Source: Gammaproteobacteria bacterium UBA4475 (GTDB lineage: Bacteria > Pseudomonadota > Gammaproteobacteria > Pseudomonadales > Azotimanducaceae). From it: a stretch of 5,745 bases of DNA. The stretch's first letter is position 1. The number at the start of each line of letters is the position of its first letter. The stretch lies in contig DGOD01000337.1 in the NCBI GenBank assembly GCA_002389265.1, positions 1-5,745 of the forward strand. Reading direction: 5' to 3'. The notes beneath the pieces were generated by a model that did not search any database, was not told the DNA's origin, and saw only the letters and a list, made by a program, of their open reading frames with translations. This document shows, one piece after another, positions 5,359 to 5,745 of the stretch. The translations under genes and the position numbers were made by a program.

Positions 5359-5745
5359 AGCCTTGACCCAATCAGCAGCCATCTGCTGTGCTTCACTGAT
5401 GTCTGCTGGGGTCATCATTTCTGCAACTTTATCTCTATTGGTCTTAGCGCCCTCATGTCCATTGGCTGCTGCGAGGTTCCACCACATGTGAGCAGTCTTA
5501 TAATCCTGCGGTGTGCCTTCACCTTCATAGTGAATTACACCTAAGTAGTACTGTGCACCTTCATTTCCCTGCTCAGCACTGACTACGAACCATTTTGCAG
5601 CTTCCCTGTAATCCTGAGTGATACCTTCGCCTCTGTAGTACATCACGGCTAAGGCCCTTTGCGCATTAGAATTTCCCTTCTCAGCACTGGCTTTAAACCA
5701 TTTCAAAGCCTCCTTATAATTCTGCGGGGTGCCTTTACCACTATA
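5350..5745 (-). CDS. Sel1-repeat (SLR/TPR-like) protein, 3' part; 5' end beyond the window
   Basis: Sel1-like repeats are 36-residue alpha-helix pairs that act as protein-binding scaffolds, often in envelope or regulatory proteins. The visible 131 residues contain the end of one repeat (1-25, with KGTPQNYKEALKWFKASAEKG), two full repeats (26-61 with MYYRGEGITQDYREAAKWF, and 62-97 with YYLGVIHYEGEGTPQDYKTA) and a capping tail (98-131, EGAK...MTPADISEAQQMAADWVK). The G-x-G-x-x-Q-D-Y and A-x-x-W-x signatures recur at the expected 36-residue spacing. The frame is open to the window edge. A TTG at 5706 is not a credible start, because the repeat pattern continues upstream of it. The stop is TAG at 5350-5352. 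Any signal peptide lies outside the window. The partner is unknown. Confidence 0.9.
   Translation of the reverse strand, partial: YSGKGTPQNYKEALKWFKASAEKGNSNAQRALAVMYYRGEGITQDYREAAKWFVVSAEQGNEGAQYYLGVIHYEGEGTPQDYKTAHMWWNLAAANGHEGAKTNRDKVAEMMTPADISEAQQMAADWVKAHP

Noticed and set aside
5092..5360. Integron attC-type recombination site
   Set aside because: Inverted repeats are present, but the paired RYYYAAC and GTTRRRY boxes expected at the ends are missing.
5266..5544. + strand open frame of 92 codons
   Set aside because: It overlaps the clear Sel1-repeat gene on the other strand and has no ribosome binding site.

Overview
The window reads as chromosomal DNA of a gammaproteobacterium, probably a Pseudomonadales, Cellvibrionales or Oceanospirillales relative. 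The evidence is the gene order prs - rplY - pth - ychF, all on the + strand, followed by an elongator tRNA-Met. The encoded proteins look closest to the Pseudomonas-type versions, including the two-domain (CTC-type) L25. No species can be named from the sequence alone.

Layout. Positions 24-3556 hold a compact housekeeping block. It encodes PRPP synthetase (prs), ribosomal protein bL25/CTC (rplY), peptidyl-tRNA hydrolase (pth) and the YchF/OLA1 P-loop NTPase. Three of the four act on the ribosome or tRNA, and prs supplies PRPP for nucleotide synthesis. Spacing (114, 24 and 86 nt) and the absence of convincing terminators suggest at least partial co-transcription. At 3735-3763 there is a good sigma70 stable-RNA promoter with a GC-rich discriminator. 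It drives tRNA-Met(CAT) at 3826-3902, whose precursor leader can fold into a two-part hairpin.

Directly after the tRNA the character of the DNA changes. Positions 3906-4048 carry three good copies and one degenerate copy of a short palindromic repeat (core TTCGC-NAA-GCGAA) whose arms vary in a compensated way. From there to 4635 no intact gene is evident. On the - strand (about 4304-4512) two adjacent reading frames join into one protein-like sequence with a CxxC motif, which I read as a frameshifted relic of a small gene. A small, probably membrane-anchored protein of unknown function follows at 4636-5091 (+). A 258-nt convergent intergenic region with several inverted repeats comes next, then the 3' part of a Sel1-repeat gene on the - strand that runs off the window end.

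Overall, a conserved translation/nucleotide block ends at a tRNA gene. Beyond it lies accessory-looking, more A/T-rich DNA with repeats, a gene relic and lineage-restricted genes. No integrase, duplicated tRNA end, insertion sequence or CRISPR array is visible, so calling it a genomic island would be inference. I found no complete new system. The items most worth checking are the palindromic repeat family, the frameshifted CxxC relic, and the G1-U72 wobble pair in tRNA-Met.
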